DNA of 64,000 bases from Kordiimonas sp. SCSIO 12610 (lineage in GTDB: Bacteria; Pseudomonadota; Alphaproteobacteria; Sphingomonadales; Kordiimonadaceae), in the NCBI RefSeq assembly GCF_024398015.1, contig NZ_CP073747.1, positions 1,436,501-1,500,500 on the forward strand, written 5' to 3'. The notes under the pieces are model-generated. The model saw only the letters and a program-made list of their open reading frames with translations, did not search any database and was not told the origin of the DNA. Shown here piece by piece: positions 1 to 7,103 of the stretch. The first letter of the stretch is position 1. Each line of letters begins with the position of its first letter. The position numbers were made by a program, and so were the translations under genes.

Positions 1-363
1 ATTGAACCAATTTTTAGCAGCCAATCTGTTACAGGAAAGAAGGTCGCCGATTTTATCCCGCCAGAAAGCAAGGATGCGGTTCAGGAGTTTTTCCAATTTG
101 GAGGAAACAATAACCTAGTCAGTTTTCAGGAAGAAGACCTTGAGCTGGCGAGCGGTGATGTCATCACATGTATGACCCTGGGTTTTCCCTTTGAAAGGGA
201 AGACGGTGGCAAGTGTTTTCGAATATCCGCAAGTTATTACACATACCGAAAGCAACATTCTATTTTGCCAGAGGGGATTAATGTGAAGCATTCTAAAATC
301 CACAATATTCGGTTTGCCCCGCTTGATAAATTCATGGATGCGATCTCAGCCCTGCCGCAATAA
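1..363 (+). CDS. C-terminal part of a PAS_5-like protein (5' end outside window)
   Basis: The frame is open from base 1 to a TAA at 361-363, giving 120 residues of a protein that starts upstream of the window. The visible part holds a segment resembling the second half of a PAS sensory domain (GKKVADFIPPESKDAV) and a later strand-like stretch with FPFERED. It resembles the PAS_5 family, of which a complete member lies at 42642-43151. Members are usually small single-domain proteins of unknown ligand, so a regulatory or sensing role is only inferred. The next gene is in the same direction 130 bp away. Confidence 0.55.
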   Translation: MEPIFSSQSVTGKKVADFIPPESKDAVQEFFQFGGNNNLVSFQEEDLELASGDVITCMTLGFPFEREDGGKCFRISASYYTYRKQHSILPEGINVKHSKIHNIRFAPLDKFMDAISALPQ

Positions 364-493
364 ATGGATTCACTGTGCGCCTGGCACTTACGTTATTGCT
401 CGTAGTCTTCCCATTTTTATTCTTGCCAGCCATTGGAAAATGACCCACTCTTGCGGTATTATATGCGTGTATGCCGCAGAGGGAGGGTGTGTT

Positions 494-1828
494 ATGGCTG
501 ATGATGTTTCGGGGAAAATCGCTGATAAAATCTTATGGGTGGCGGTGATTGGAGCAGGGCCCGCAGGGTATTACACCGCCGAGGCGCTAACCACCGGGCG
601 GGATGACGTGCGTGTTGATATTATTGATCGCCTACCAACCCCTTTTGGTTTGATCAGGGCAGGGGTCGCGCCTGACCATCAATCAATCAAAAATGTTGCA
701 AAACGGTATAGTGCCACGAATGACAGGGAAAATGTCCGATTTGTTGGAAATCTCTCCCTCGGGCGCGACATAACCTTAAAGGAACTACAAACGCTTTATG
801 ATGTTGTAGTTTTGGCAACGGGGGCCGCCAAAGACCGTGAACTGGGCCTCGACGGTGAAAACCTAACTGGTATTATTGGGTCGAGTGCATTCGTTAGCTG
901 GTACAATAGTCACCCTGATTTCCGTAACCTCGCGCCAGACCTTAAAGTGGCAAGTGTTGCGGTTATCGGTAACGGCAATGTGGCGATTGATGTCGCGCGG
1001 GTGCTTGCCAAAACTGCGGATGAAATGACAAATTCTGACCTTGCCCCCCATGCAGCCGATCAAATCCACGGCTCGCCAATTCGGGATATTTATGTGTTTG
1101 GGCGCCGTGGGCCACTAGAGGCAAGCTTTACACCAAAAGAAATGGGTGAACTCAATGAGTTAGAGAATTGTGTCGCTTTGGTTGATGAGGGTCAACTCCC
1201 CGACGCCTCTGGTGATGACGAACTTGCTGGCGCGCAAAAGAAAAACATGATTGCGCTCAGAAAAATGGCAGAAAACAAGCCTGACGATAAAAACATAAGA
1301 CTGCATTTGATGTTTTACCGAAGGCCTATGGCCATTCTGGGCGACGAGCGCGTTTGTGGTATCCGGTTAGAGAAAACGCGTGTAGAGGCCGATGGAACCT
1401 GCACAGGAACAGGAGAGACTGAAACCTTGCCTGTTGGGTTGATTGTGCCCTGTATCGGCTATAAATCTGCGCCCATCGAGGATGTTCCCTATAACGAACG
1501 GCGCGGCCGTTTTGAAAATGATGAAGGCTTGATCGCTGATCGGCTTTACTGTGTTGGTTGGGCGCGCCGCGGCCCCACGGGCACAATAGGAACCAATAAA
1601 CCGGACGGTGTGGCAATCGCGAAAAAAATCCTTGAAGAGGTCCAGCCAAGTGGGCGCGGTGGCAGAGTAGGCCTTGATAAAATCGTTGAGGAACGTGACC
1701 TGAAAATTGTGACATTCGCTGACTGGAAGAAAATTGATGAAGCCGAAACCAGCGCTGCCACAGACGGCGCGCCACGCGTGAAGTTTGCGAGCGTAGAAGA
1801 CATGATCGAAGCGGTCGATAATCAGTAA
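494..1828 (+). CDS. Ferredoxin/adrenodoxin-type NADP+ reductase (FAD-dependent)
   Basis: This 444-residue flavoprotein should pass electrons between NADPH and a ferredoxin in the cytoplasm. The N-terminus has the FAD dinucleotide-binding motif VIGAGPAGYYTAEAL. The middle has the NADP-binding motif VAVIGNGNVAIDVARVL followed by FGRRGPLEASF, and near the C-terminus GWARRGPTGTIGTNK, all typical of adrenodoxin reductase. The frame is open for 60 more codons upstream, but the ATG at 494 follows a clear GGGAGG ribosome site and begins just before the FAD motif, so it is preferred. Length fits the family (about 440-460). The physiological partner cannot be told from context. Confidence 0.93.
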   Translation: MADDVSGKIADKILWVAVIGAGPAGYYTAEALTTGRDDVRVDIIDRLPTPFGLIRAGVAPDHQSIKNVAKRYSATNDRENVRFVGNLSLGRDITLKELQTLYDVVVLATGAAKDRELGLDGENLTGIIGSSAFVSWYNSHPDFRNLAPDLKVASVAVIGNGNVAIDVARVLAKTADEMTNSDLAPHAADQIHGSPIRDIYVFGRRGPLEASFTPKEMGELNELENCVALVDEGQLPDASGDDELAGAQKKNMIALRKMAENKPDDKNIRLHLMFYRRPMAILGDERVCGIRLEKTRVEADGTCTGTGETETLPVGLIVPCIGYKSAPIEDVPYNERRGRFENDEGLIADRLYCVGWARRGPTGTIGTNKPDGVAIAKKILEEVQPSGRGGRVGLDKIVEERDLKIVTFADWKKIDEAETSAATDGAPRVKFASVEDMIEAVDNQ

Positions 1829-1867
1829 AAAGATACTGTCAGGCGAATAGGATAAGAAAGTATAATA

Positions 1868-2311
1868 ATGACCATTACAATGCGTGCGGCGACACCAAGC
1901 GATCATTCGTGCCTTTTCGATATCTGGCAAACGGCCGTTGCTGCAACCCATGATTTCCTTAGTGAAAAGGATGCCGCTGAAATTGCTGACCTTGTGAGGG
2001 ATCACTATATCCCAAATGCGGAATTCATGGTGACAGTTGATCAGAGCGATACCCCAACAGCCTTCATTGGTATGACCGATAATTCGATCGATGCGCTTTT
2101 TGTTCACAGTGACCACCACGGTGAAGGGATTGGTAGTTTTATTGTCAAACAAATGCAAAGTCAGTTTGAAACGCTGACGCTTGATGTGAACGAAGGAAAT
2201 CCAGGCGCACGGGCTTTTTATGAAAAACATGGCTTTGAAAAAACAGGCCGATCAGAAACCGACGATCAGGGTCGGCCATACCCGCTTATTCATATGGCTT
2301 GGCGGCGATAA
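1868..2311 (+). CDS. GNAT family N-acetyltransferase
   Basis: A 147-residue single-domain acetyltransferase of the GNAT fold, which moves an acetyl group from acetyl-CoA to an amine. The acetyl-CoA loop is visible as HHGEGIGSFIV, and the family's C-terminal motif as NPGARAFYEKHGFEKTGRS. The overall pattern is close to the YjaB/YiaC-type small acetyltransferases. It follows the reductase gene by 39 bp in the same direction and may be cotranscribed. The substrate is unknown. It ends 28 bp before a convergent gene with no obvious terminator between them. Confidence 0.88.
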   Translation: MTITMRAATPSDHSCLFDIWQTAVAATHDFLSEKDAAEIADLVRDHYIPNAEFMVTVDQSDTPTAFIGMTDNSIDALFVHSDHHGEGIGSFIVKQMQSQFETLTLDVNEGNPGARAFYEKHGFEKTGRSETDDQGRPYPLIHMAWRR

Positions 2312-2339
2312 ATAGCCCCGTTAACAGAGTCTGTGGTTT

Positions 2340-2954
2340 TTATTTCACCGCAATATGCATGCGGGTAAGCGACCAGACCCAATATTGTGTATAGGTATTA
2401 TCCAGGTCTTCGATACCGTCCCTATCGAACACGATGAACAGGGGGGCATATTCCTCTGGTAATGGTTTGCCGTCCATTTGTGTCGCGATGATGGGGTTGA
2501 ATTTTTCCAACACCTCTGTGATTGGAATGCGAATATCATAATCGTCGCCCGCGGCTGCGATAATTTCCTTATCGTCCCAATAGGATGTTCCTGCCTTAAT
2601 GGACGCAGAAGCCGAAAGGCGCGGCAATACATCGTTTTCAGCATACAAATTCAACACATCCATCACCCGTGGGCCAGAAAATGTGTGAATTTCATCGCCC
2701 GTGAAATAGGTGCTTGTGGTGATTGATACCTGATCAAAATCACTTTCCAAGGCATCGATTGGAATAACACGGAACGGCGCTGTGCTGGTTAATGTCAGGG
2801 GAACAATGGTTTGAGGGATAAGGGTTTCATCAAAAAAGGCAGCATCCTTACGGCGCGTTTCCGATACATCCGTGACGATAGGGTAAATCACCACAAACAT
2901 CAGGATGAAAGTCACGATGAAGATAGTCACCAATATACGCGTCGCAGGGTTCAA
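2340..2954 (-). CDS. Membrane-anchored protein resembling the molybdopterin (SUOX-type) oxidoreductase fold
   Basis: A 204-residue protein with one N-terminal membrane segment (about residues 8-27) and a periplasmic domain. The C-terminal block, DGKPLPEEYAPLFIVFDRD followed by YWVWSLTRMHI, matches the end of small proteins related to the molybdopterin-binding fold of sulfite-oxidase-like enzymes. I see no conserved cofactor-ligating cysteine, so it may be a non-catalytic relative. The start is a TTG at 2952-2954, chosen because a strong GAGGAG lies at the right distance and no ATG fits. It converges on the acetyltransferase gene. Confidence 0.6.
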   Translation of the reverse strand: MNPATRILVTIFIVTFILMFVVIYPIVTDVSETRRKDAAFFDETLIPQTIVPLTLTSTAPFRVIPIDALESDFDQVSITTSTYFTGDEIHTFSGPRVMDVLNLYAENDVLPRLSASASIKAGTSYWDDKEIIAAAGDDYDIRIPITEVLEKFNPIIATQMDGKPLPEEYAPLFIVFDRDGIEDLDNTYTQYWVWSLTRMHIAVK

Positions 2955-3126
2955 TATGTGCTCCTCTAATCTGCTTCTATGTCATAATGCAGAATGATTA
3001 GGGAGGCCAGTCAACAATATTTAGCAGGAATGTTATTGTGAGAGGGGGATAGGGGGACTTTGTAGAGCAAGTGTCTGAGATTATTTCTTCTTCGAGAATC
3101 TTACTACACATGGTACTATATTGTGA

Positions 3127-3663
3127 TTAGTCCCATTGAGGTTGGGGCAATCTACCACGAAGTGCATCTTCTGCATGCTCCGCCAGATTCTTGAATTTTC
3201 TAAGAACTAGTATGATTGTATCGATATTTTCAATCGTTAGTTTTCTTGTAAACTCTGGGTTTTCTAGTTTTGAGTATAACTGAGACTTGATATTAACCAA
3301 TTCGTGTAAATAGTTTCCTATTGCAGGTGTCACGGTTTTAATCTCGTGTAAAACGTCATCAAGTACTTCGGATTTCGTACCAAGGAATTTTGCTTGCGAA
3401 GATATGAATGACAGCGTGCTGGTTGAGGGAGATTGTGTATCGGTTAGCTCGTGTTTTAGTCTCATAAGAGCGTCAATCACATTAGCTTTTCCACCAGATA
3501 ATTTTGAAATATCAACGATTACCTCTTTGATTAGGCCAATTGCTTTTACCTGTTTATTGGTAATTTTGTTTTTGTTAATTTGCAAGATTGCGTTACTAAC
3601 CGAGGTAAATAACCCTTCAGTTTGCTGACCAATAGTAAGAATACTCTGTAGGTGCTCGATCAT
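3127..3663 (-). CDS. Unknown helical protein, last gene of the small-gene cluster behind tRNA-Thr
   Basis: A 178-residue, strongly alpha-helical and lysine-rich protein with no signal peptide and no motif I recognise. Long stretches rich in I, L and K suggest helical bundles or coiled coils. It begins MIEHLQSILTIGQQ. The start has an AAAGGA ribosome site inside a 15-bp leader (3667-3681) that is identical to the leader of the next gene upstream. It is the promoter-distal member of a run of genes read leftward from tRNA-Thr. Codon and base composition are more AT-rich than the flanking housekeeping genes, which suggests acquired DNA. Confidence 0.6.
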   Translation of the reverse strand: MIEHLQSILTIGQQTEGLFTSVSNAILQINKNKITNKQVKAIGLIKEVIVDISKLSGGKANVIDALMRLKHELTDTQSPSTSTLSFISSQAKFLGTKSEVLDDVLHEIKTVTPAIGNYLHELVNIKSQLYSKLENPEFTRKLTIENIDTIILVLRKFKNLAEHAEDALRGRLPQPQWD

Positions 3664-3690
3664 AACGTCGTCCTTTATTGTAACGTCAGT

Positions 3691-3888
3691 TTAGCCTAGT
3701 TTTCGTTCAGCCAAATAGGCGTGCTTCCAATTTTCCTGCGGCTCAGGTAGTGGTGTTTGATAAACAAGCTCAAAGGCATTAGGTACACCGATGGTGCTGC
3801 TATCAAAAATTTCATCTAGCACGCTATGCATATCTTTTTCAGTCGCGGCAGAAGCGAGACGGTTATTTAGATCAGTAAGTTCCGACAT
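3691..3888 (-). CDS. Unknown 65-residue protein of the small-gene cluster
   Basis: A small acidic soluble protein starting MSELTDLNNRLASAATEKD, without recognised domains. Its start is preceded by the repeated leader (3892-3906), in which the AAAGGA ribosome site overlaps the TAA stop codon of the upstream gene, so the two are probably translationally coupled. The gap to the downstream 178-residue gene is 27 bp. The function is unknown. Tight packing, shared leader and codon-like composition support a real gene. Confidence 0.5.
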   Translation of the reverse strand: MSELTDLNNRLASAATEKDMHSVLDEIFDSSTIGVPNAFELVYQTPLPEPQENWKHAYLAERKLG

Positions 3889-3899
3889 TCTGTCGTCCT

Positions 3900-4241
3900 T
3901 TATTGTGCTAGCTGATTAACATGAGAAACATACCTGTATGACACCCGTTTTAAAATCTGTGTACAGTATTTGTCTGCAATTACAAATTCCCCCTTCTTGC
4001 GCAGTGCTGTTGAGGACTTCCCTAATGTCACTCTTCTCCCAGTATCAAGTTCTGCAACCAGTAATGTTGGTGTTGCTGTATCGCTTTGCTGTTTAGAAAT
4101 GCCGACAACTTTTAGCTTAAGGGTGCCACATTTCTCCGGTGTATCAATAGCAAACACCAGAATAACCAATAAGATAGCAACGCCCATTAATATAGCGCTG
4201 GTGTTGTTTTCCGGTTCTTTTTGAAGAGACTTTTTGGTCAT
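3900..4241 (-). CDS. Unknown single-pass membrane protein of the small-gene cluster
   Basis: A 113-residue protein with a short charged N-terminus (MTKKSLQKEPENN), one hydrophobic helix at about residues 16-31 and a C-terminal domain of about 80 residues containing two cysteines (C38, C93) that could form a disulfide if exported. Topology is probably N-in, C-out. No family recognised. A GGGGGC ribosome site lies just before the ATG, and the repeated cluster leader GTCCTTTATTGT (plus strand) lies a little further upstream at 4257-4268. Its stop codon overlaps the ribosome site of the next gene. Confidence 0.55.
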   Translation of the reverse strand: MTKKSLQKEPENNTSAILMGVAILLVILVFAIDTPEKCGTLKLKVVGISKQQSDTATPTLLVAELDTGRRVTLGKSSTALRKKGEFVIADKYCTQILKRVSYRYVSHVNQLAQ

Positions 4242-4279
4242 TCTGCCCCCTTAAGTGTCCTTTATTGTGATTGGTCAAT

Positions 4280-4465
4280 CTACATGCATCGCTTCGCTTT
4301 TCGACGTTCTATAATGCCGTCGTATTTCGCAATCCATTTGCTCAAATCCTCTTTCAATTCTTCATGTGTTGGCCCGCCGATGAATTCGAAGTGAACACTA
4401 TCGGCGTTATCAAGCTGTTCTTGCAGGTTGTCTCGCCAAGTCTGAAATGGTTCAATTCTATCCAT
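4280..4465 (-). CDS. Unknown 61-residue protein of the small-gene cluster
   Basis: A small hydrophilic protein beginning MDRIEPFQTWRDNLQEQL, rich in W, E, D and K, with no recognised domain. The start codon is two bases beyond the TGA of the frame lying between it and tRNA-Thr, and is served by a GGAAGG ribosome site, which points to translational coupling with that frame. It ends 38 bp before the membrane-protein gene. The function is unknown. Confidence 0.5.
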   Translation of the reverse strand: MDRIEPFQTWRDNLQEQLDNADSVHFEFIGGPTHEELKEDLSKWIAKYDGIIERRKAKRCM

Positions 4466-4466
4466 A

Positions 4467-4690
4467 TCATGTATCCTTCCAGTTTATTTGATCATCAATA
4501 GGTTGTGAATTTTCACTATAGGGATAAGGTTCTCTTGCATCAAGTTGCCTACGTATATTCAGTAATGTGATGTATGAAAGTTTTGCTTTACTGCATAGTT
4601 TGACATTGATTTCTTCAGCGATGGTTCGGCATGCTTTGCTTGGCAAGATGATTGCCTGAACATTAAAGCTATCAATATTTAAGGAGAAAA
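4467..4690 (-). pseudogene. Open frame running directly out of the tRNA-Thr 3' end (possible truncated gene)
   Basis: The frame is open from inside the tRNA through about 74 further codons and ends in TGA (4467-4469), immediately before the next gene. The part after the tRNA reads like protein (AEEINVKLCSKAKLSYITLLN) but has no ATG. The first usable start is a TTG at 4644-4646 with a weak CAGG upstream. Either this is a short TTG-started gene or the tail of a gene whose front was lost at the tRNA junction. I cannot assign a family. Confidence 0.35.
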
Positions 4691-4766
<76 letters not shown>

Positions 4767-4812
4767 ACATTATTCGGTAAGGGCATCGGCGTTGTTCGCC
4801 GTTGCGGGCGCC

Positions 4813-4840
4813 TTTCTATCACAACTTTTCTGATGTGCAA
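4813..4840 (-). promoter_or_regulatory. Candidate promoter of tRNA-Thr
   Basis: On the minus strand TTGCAC (4835-4840) and TAGAAA (4813-4818) are separated by 16 bases and lie about 46 bases before the tRNA. The match to a sigma-70 promoter is moderate. Confidence 0.35.
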
Positions 4841-4907
4841 GAGGAATTTTTAAAAAAAATCACCTTGGCCGTTATGGCGTGCATTTTAGGTGAAAAAATA
4901 TATTGCA

Positions 4908-4926
4908 ATTAATAATCATTATTAAT
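4908..4926. promoter_or_regulatory. Perfect 19-bp Fur-box-like palindrome
   Basis: ATTAATAAT-C-ATTATTAAT is a perfect inverted repeat 68 bp upstream of the 186-residue gene at 4995. Its AATAATCATTATT core resembles the classical Fur box (GATAATGATAATCATTATC). A Fur-family repressor is the most likely ligand, but this is inferred from sequence only. Confidence 0.55.
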
Positions 4927-4994
4927 AGTGTTTCGTTTATCACGCAATCACGTTAAGCCACCAACGGCATTTAGCTGCAATGAGGGAATGAATA

Positions 4995-5555
4995 ATGGAC
5001 GAGTCACGACAGTTTTTAGCGACAAAGGATAATCATATTGCGGATACTAAAGAGGCTAGGGGCTTAAAACTGGGCGCCGCAGAAAACTTTGCCCTGTTGA
5101 TGGTGCGTGCGTGGGTGAGGGTGCTAACGGCAAAAAGGGGAAGTGCTCCGGTTCATGATGCCCTTAATATATGGAATCGCGGATTTTGTCAGGTTGGCAC
5201 GGTAACAGCGTCAAAATCCCTCGATCAATTCATGAGCATGCTGGCGCGGAAAAGCCAGCATAAAATAGAAATCGGCTGCCCTAAATGCCTGGCCCCCAAT
5301 TCGGATGAGCAGCGAATATTGGAGTGTATGCGCGCCTATCAAAGGGGTGATGTCTGCAAGGGACGTGGGCTCTTATCATATTGGCTGAGTGACGAAGATA
5401 TGGGTTTTGCCGAGCACCAGCTTATTTTGTTTGTCGCCGCCTTAAGTGAGAAAGCCTATATTTTCAGGGATCGTTTGCCCTGTAGTGTAGGCGGGCCAGC
5501 CAGAAAAACAGCCTCAGACGCCGATGCGATGAGCGATCACCTGGAGGCCTTTTAG
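4995..5555 (+). CDS. Unknown protein with one CxxC, behind a Fur-like operator
   Basis: A 186-residue soluble protein with no signal peptide. It carries a CPKC pair at about residue 95-98 followed by further single cysteines and a helical C-terminal half (DEDMGFAEHQLILFVAALSE). No family recognised. The ATG has a GAGGG ribosome site 8 bases upstream. The perfect AT-rich palindrome 68 bp upstream suggests repression by iron or another metal, so a role in metal homeostasis is possible but not shown. The gene stands alone, with tRNA-Thr divergent on the left and a convergent DUF2834 gene on the right. Confidence 0.65.
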   Translation: MDESRQFLATKDNHIADTKEARGLKLGAAENFALLMVRAWVRVLTAKRGSAPVHDALNIWNRGFCQVGTVTASKSLDQFMSMLARKSQHKIEIGCPKCLAPNSDEQRILECMRAYQRGDVCKGRGLLSYWLSDEDMGFAEHQLILFVAALSEKAYIFRDRLPCSVGGPARKTASDADAMSDHLEAF

Positions 5556-5647
5556 CGCGCTGACAGATATTTCGCCAGCGTTACAGTGCATTAAGGGCAA
5601 GGCGGCTGATCAATATAGTCATTCAATTGATGCTCTGAATAGCGTAA

Positions 5648-5700
5648 CCCAAGGCTGCTGCTGAGGGAGTGAGAATTGTCTTGAATGCAGCAGCCTCGGG
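5648..5700. other. Strong 53-base hairpin between convergent genes
   Basis: CCC-A-AGGCTGCTGC (5648-5661) pairs with GCAGCAGCCT-C-GGG (5687-5700), giving 13 base pairs with one A-C mismatch and a 25-base loop. There is no T-run on either side, so it is not a standard terminator. It may act in 3' end processing of the two converging transcripts. Confidence 0.5.
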
Positions 5701-5736
5701 CCACCCGTAAAGGTGATGGTGTCTTAGATACCCAAT

Positions 5737-6054
5737 TTATTCGGCAGCGACCGTGTGCGCTGGGTTCGTGTCAGCGCCGAACCTGACGAGATACACCAAA
5801 AGCCCAATGCTGCCTGTCAGCAGCGTTAAAACAGTGTAGGGAAGTGGGTTAATCCCTTTGTTTTTTGCGTCCTGCCACATCCATGCAATACCGATAAAGA
5901 GTGCCAAAACCAAATCCACGCTTGCGAGTATTCCCCATGGGCCGAGGTTGGATAGATAGTGCATGAAATCACCGCTTGTTGCGGTCGTAAAGGCATAGAT
6001 ATTCACGCCGGCAAAGCCGATCAATAATACGGTCCAAATCAGTTTTGAATTCAT
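5737..6054 (-). CDS. DUF2834 family membrane protein
   Basis: A 105-residue integral membrane protein with three predicted helices (about residues 5-23, 42-60 and 72-92). The pattern WTVLLIGFAGVNIYAF, a central LVLALFIGIAWMWQDA and the final LLVYLVR fit DUF2834, whose function is unknown. The start has a GGAG ribosome site. It is divergent from an MmyB-type regulator 140 bp away, so regulation by that protein is likely. Confidence 0.8.
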   Translation of the reverse strand: MNSKLIWTVLLIGFAGVNIYAFTTATSGDFMHYLSNLGPWGILASVDLVLALFIGIAWMWQDAKNKGINPLPYTVLTLLTGSIGLLVYLVRFGADTNPAHTVAAE

Positions 6055-6194
6055 TTACTGCTCCTTTTCTTAAAAAGCGGTGTGGTTGTTCTCGCAGGCT
6101 AGACCGCGTGTGGAATATCCGCAATTCCCTAACAGGTAATAGCCAGCATTACCGTTTTCCATTATGATCTTTGTACGCAATTGGAGACAAGCAG

Positions 6195-7028
6195 ATGCCT
6201 ATTATATCAGCAGAAACTATCAAACCGGACGCTAGCACGACACTAGAACATACGGGTTCAGTGACTTCGAGCTTTGGCCGTATGCTGAAACAGTGGCGCC
6301 AACACCGCGGGCACAGCCAACTGGAACTTAGTTTGAGAGCAGATGTGTCACAAAAACATATTTCTTTCATTGAAACGGGGCGCTCACGGCCAAAAGTGGA
6401 GACTGTCCGCAAGGTGGCAGAAGCGCTTGAAATTCCGCTTAGGGAGCAAAATAAGCTATATGAAATGGCAGGCCTTCCGGCGCGGTTTCCAGATGTGCAT
6501 TATGATGCGGCGGCCCTTACCCCTTACAGGGATGCAATTTTTCGCATGCTGAAACAGCAAGACCCATTCCCTGCATATGTGGTGGATCGCTGGTGGAATT
6601 TGATCGAAGCGAATGAGGCTGGCAAAATGCTGTTTATGGCACCGGGGCTGGATACACCCAATATGGTTGATGCCTTTATGGCGCCTGGTGCTTTTCGGGA
6701 TATGGTCGAGAATTTTGACGAAGTTGCCTGGGCATTCATGAAACGCTTGCGTGCAGAAGCGATGCAAGCCCCCGGTGACGAACAAATGCAGGCCTTGCTT
6801 TCCCGGGCGCAGGCATATTTGCAAAATGTTCCGGAACCAAAGACAACGGACCGTCACGAGCTCGCGCTTTGTCCTCGTATTAAAATGGGGGATGCTGTGA
6901 TTAATATGATTACAATGGTTGCTCATTTTTCTGAGCCTAATGCAGCTATTTTGGACGAACTTAGGTTAGAGTTGGTGTTCCCCGCTGACGCAGAAGCGGC
7001 TGCCTTCTTTACCGCCATGCAGGTATAA
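6195..7028 (+). CDS. XRE-type transcriptional regulator with MmyB-like ligand domain
   Basis: A 277-residue regulator. Residues about 25-80 form a helix-turn-helix of the Cro/C1 type (HSQLELSLRADVSQKHISF followed by ETGRSRPKVETV). The remainder is the PAS-like MmyB ligand-binding domain, recognisable by FRMLKQQDPFPAYVVDRWW and NMITMVAHFSEP. Known relatives are often specific repressors or activators of a divergent neighbour, and here that is the DUF2834 gene. An in-frame TTG exists at 6171, but the ATG at 6195 has a GGAGAC ribosome site and is preferred. The ligand is unknown, possibly a lipid-like molecule as proposed for the family. Confidence 0.9.
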   Translation: MPIISAETIKPDASTTLEHTGSVTSSFGRMLKQWRQHRGHSQLELSLRADVSQKHISFIETGRSRPKVETVRKVAEALEIPLREQNKLYEMAGLPARFPDVHYDAAALTPYRDAIFRMLKQQDPFPAYVVDRWWNLIEANEAGKMLFMAPGLDTPNMVDAFMAPGAFRDMVENFDEVAWAFMKRLRAEAMQAPGDEQMQALLSRAQAYLQNVPEPKTTDRHELALCPRIKMGDAVINMITMVAHFSEPNAAILDELRLELVFPADAEAAAFFTAMQV

Positions 7029-7103
7029 TCGATTTCGTGATTTCCAATTCCAATTCGATTTCACTAAGCTTTCGATTAGGGAAATGAAAAAAGGAGAGGG
7101 GTC

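Larger units (their letters stand above)
3667..4268 (-). repeat. Three copies of a conserved leader/ribosome-site motif
   Basis: The minus-strand motif ACAATAAAGGAC appears at 4257-4268, 3895-3906 and 3670-3681, upstream of three consecutive small genes. The two later copies share a longer 15-base version, ACAATAAAGGACGAC, ending three bases before each ATG. The core AAAGGA is the ribosome-binding site. In the middle copy the TAA is also the stop codon of the preceding gene. Confidence 0.75.

Noticed and set aside
1367-2230. Long leftward frame of 287 codons
   Set aside because: It lies antisense to the end of the ferredoxin reductase and to the acetyltransferase gene, both of which have clear motifs.
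2955-4690. Second tRNA-Thr attachment-site copy bounding the small-gene cluster
   Set aside because: I looked for the 3' end of the tRNA (GTGCCGGCACCA and its neighbours) in the window to the left and found none, so insertion by a tRNA-type integrase is not shown.
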